A stretch of DNA of 64,000 bases from Foliamicus sp963666765 (GTDB lineage: Bacteria; Pseudomonadota; Gammaproteobacteria; Steroidobacterales; Foliamicaceae). The notes below the pieces were generated by a model. The model was not told the origin of the DNA. It saw only the letters and a program-made list of their open reading frames with translations, and searched no databases. Location of the stretch: positions 1 to 64,000 of the forward strand of contig OY762933.1 in assembly GCA_963666765.1 (NCBI GenBank). The letters are read 5' to 3'. This document shows positions 63,058 through 64,000 of this stretch, in pieces. Position 1 is the first letter of the stretch. The number at the start of each line of letters is the position of its first letter. The position numbers and the translations under genes are program-made.

Positions 63058-63983
63058 GCGGCCTGGTACTCGGTCAGGCTGAGCATCGAGCATTTCAGCC
63101 CGGTGTTCAGCTCGTTCACCACCTCGCCCGTTTCGATGTTTCTGCGTTGCAGCAGCCCCTGCGTGAAGTTGCTCAGGTAGAAATGCTCGCCGTCCAGGGC
63201 CAGTTTCGCGCGGGTCCAGCCCTTGTTGAACGGAACGTCGTAGTTCCTGAGGATTTCCCCCTGCGGGCTGAACAGGACGGCGCCCGAGCTGCAGGCCATC
63301 AGCACTTCGCCGCCGGGAAGAACGCCCATGCCATAGGTCCTGAGGGCGTCGTCTTCGCCAAAGGTCAGGAAATCGTCCAGTTGCCGCCGTGACTCCGTGT
63401 CGTAGCGGCAAAGGCGCCGGCCCGACTCGGAGACGTAATAGATGGTCCTGTCATCGGGTGCGATCGCCAGGTTGCTGATGCAGTGCCGGCCGCGGCGCCC
63501 GCCGTCGATCTCCACCTCGAAGAAGCTGACGGCCTCGGTGTGGGGATTGAACCGGATCAACTTGCCGTCGCCGAATTCATCCTCGATGGGCGCGCCGTAG
63601 AGCGAATGGACGCCGATCACGATGTCGCCGTTTTGCGCCAGCGCCATGTTCCCGTAACGCCGCACCGGCAGGTAACTCGTCAGGCGGTGTTTTTCGCCTG
63701 AGTAGTCGTAGAACAGCAGGCTGTTCTCCTGCGGGTTGGTGGCGTAGAGCCGCCGGTCGTTGGGGTTGTACATCAGCCCGACCAGCAACCCCGACTCGCC
63801 GGTCCAGAGCTCGCCCTTGGCGTTGAAGTCCCGGTCGTAGTGGACGATCCGGCACAGTCCCGATATTCCCTTGCGGAAATCGATATTGCCCTGGTCGATT
63901 TCGTTCAGCGCCAGGAAGAAGTCGCCCTCCCTGACGTTGCCGAGATCGACGGTATCGCGGCGCTCGCCGGAGTCACTTCCCAT
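63054..63983 (-). CDS. Beta-propeller, SMP-30/lactonase-like
   Basis: 309 aa, apparently complete. GGAAGGAGA precedes the ATG. The chain is a series of four-stranded blades (DRDFNAKGELWTGESGLLVGLMYNPNDRRLYA, ISNLAIAPDDRTIYYVSESGRRLCRYD, and the like) typical of gluconolactonase/SMP-30-like or strictosidine-synthase-like propellers; metal-binding ends such as D/E at central sites are plausible but not proven. No signal peptide is seen, so likely cytoplasmic. In the catabolic island it could open a lactone ring made by the oxygenases (inference). It converges with the FAD oxidoreductase over copy 3 of the structured repeat. Confidence 0.78.
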   Translation of the reverse strand: MGSDSGERRDTVDLGNVREGDFFLALNEIDQGNIDFRKGISGLCRIVHYDRDFNAKGELWTGESGLLVGLMYNPNDRRLYATNPQENSLLFYDYSGEKHRLTSYLPVRRYGNMALAQNGDIVIGVHSLYGAPIEDEFGDGKLIRFNPHTEAVSFFEVEIDGGRRGRHCISNLAIAPDDRTIYYVSESGRRLCRYDTESRRQLDDFLTFGEDDALRTYGMGVLPGGEVLMACSSGAVLFSPQGEILRNYDVPFNKGWTRAKLALDGEHFYLSNFTQGLLQRRNIETGEVVNELNTGLKCSMLSLTEYQAA

Positions 63984-64000
63984 TTTGCATCTCCTTCCCC

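Overview
The window is about 62-63% GC by eye and reads as a chromosomal segment of a Gram-negative proteobacterium, most likely a gammaproteobacterium. It carries a parE-parC pair of gammaproteobacterial size (625 and 751 aa), a tRNA-Arg(ACG) with encoded CCA, katG, xseB, and four large TonB-dependent receptors (TBDRs), three of them with the mature N-terminal motif (E)IVVTARKREE. The species cannot be fixed from sequence reading alone. No integrase, transposase, phage gene or CRISPR array was seen.

Layout. 0-10 kb: TBDR plus Tat-exported M24 peptidase; a DUF4143 AAA ATPase bracketed by hairpins; a second TBDR divergent from an M19 dipeptidase; xseB; a VOC protein. 10-19 kb: katG with a frameshifted C-terminus, a 470-nt intergene filled by nested inverted repeats, parE-parC, and a tandem nitrilase with one dead-looking half. 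19-31 kb: tRNA-Arg, a small-protein plus methyltransferase pair coupled to a third TBDR, two beta-lactamase-fold hydrolases, a HAD hydrolase, a VapBC-type pair, a DUF3604 protein and an alpha/beta hydrolase. 31-37 kb: HigBA, dTMP kinase-like, L-fuconate dehydratase-like, a lipoprotein, OsmC, a DUF899 remnant, a FitAB-like pair and an SDR. 37-41 kb: a fourth TBDR interrupted at a G10 tract, and an MFS exporter.

41-64 kb looks like a catabolic island for an aromatic or otherwise oxidisable small molecule. It holds three Rieske oxygenase alpha subunits, an HpaB-like flavin monooxygenase, two tandem acyl-CoA-dehydrogenase-fold monooxygenases, two aldehyde dehydrogenases, a FAD oxidoreductase, an MmgE/PrpD protein, an Asp/Glu racemase-fold protein, an Opp/Dpp-type ABC importer without a binding protein, a nitrilase-like protein and a beta-propeller. 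No flavin reductase, ferredoxin or Rieske reductase is present, so electrons must come from elsewhere in the genome.

Most notable: (1) a methyltransferase plus small helical protein module occurring twice, at 19.8-21.4 kb (gene order small-MT, MT with a Tat-like signal, next to a TBDR) and at 53.6-55.1 kb (order MT-small, next to Rieske genes); (2) a structured dispersed repeat in three copies whose stems differ in sequence but keep pairing while two core motifs stay fixed; (3) a GAGGGCG-type hairpin family in intergenes; (4) a possibly phase-variable TBDR; (5) several enzymes that appear to lack the catalytic residue of their family.
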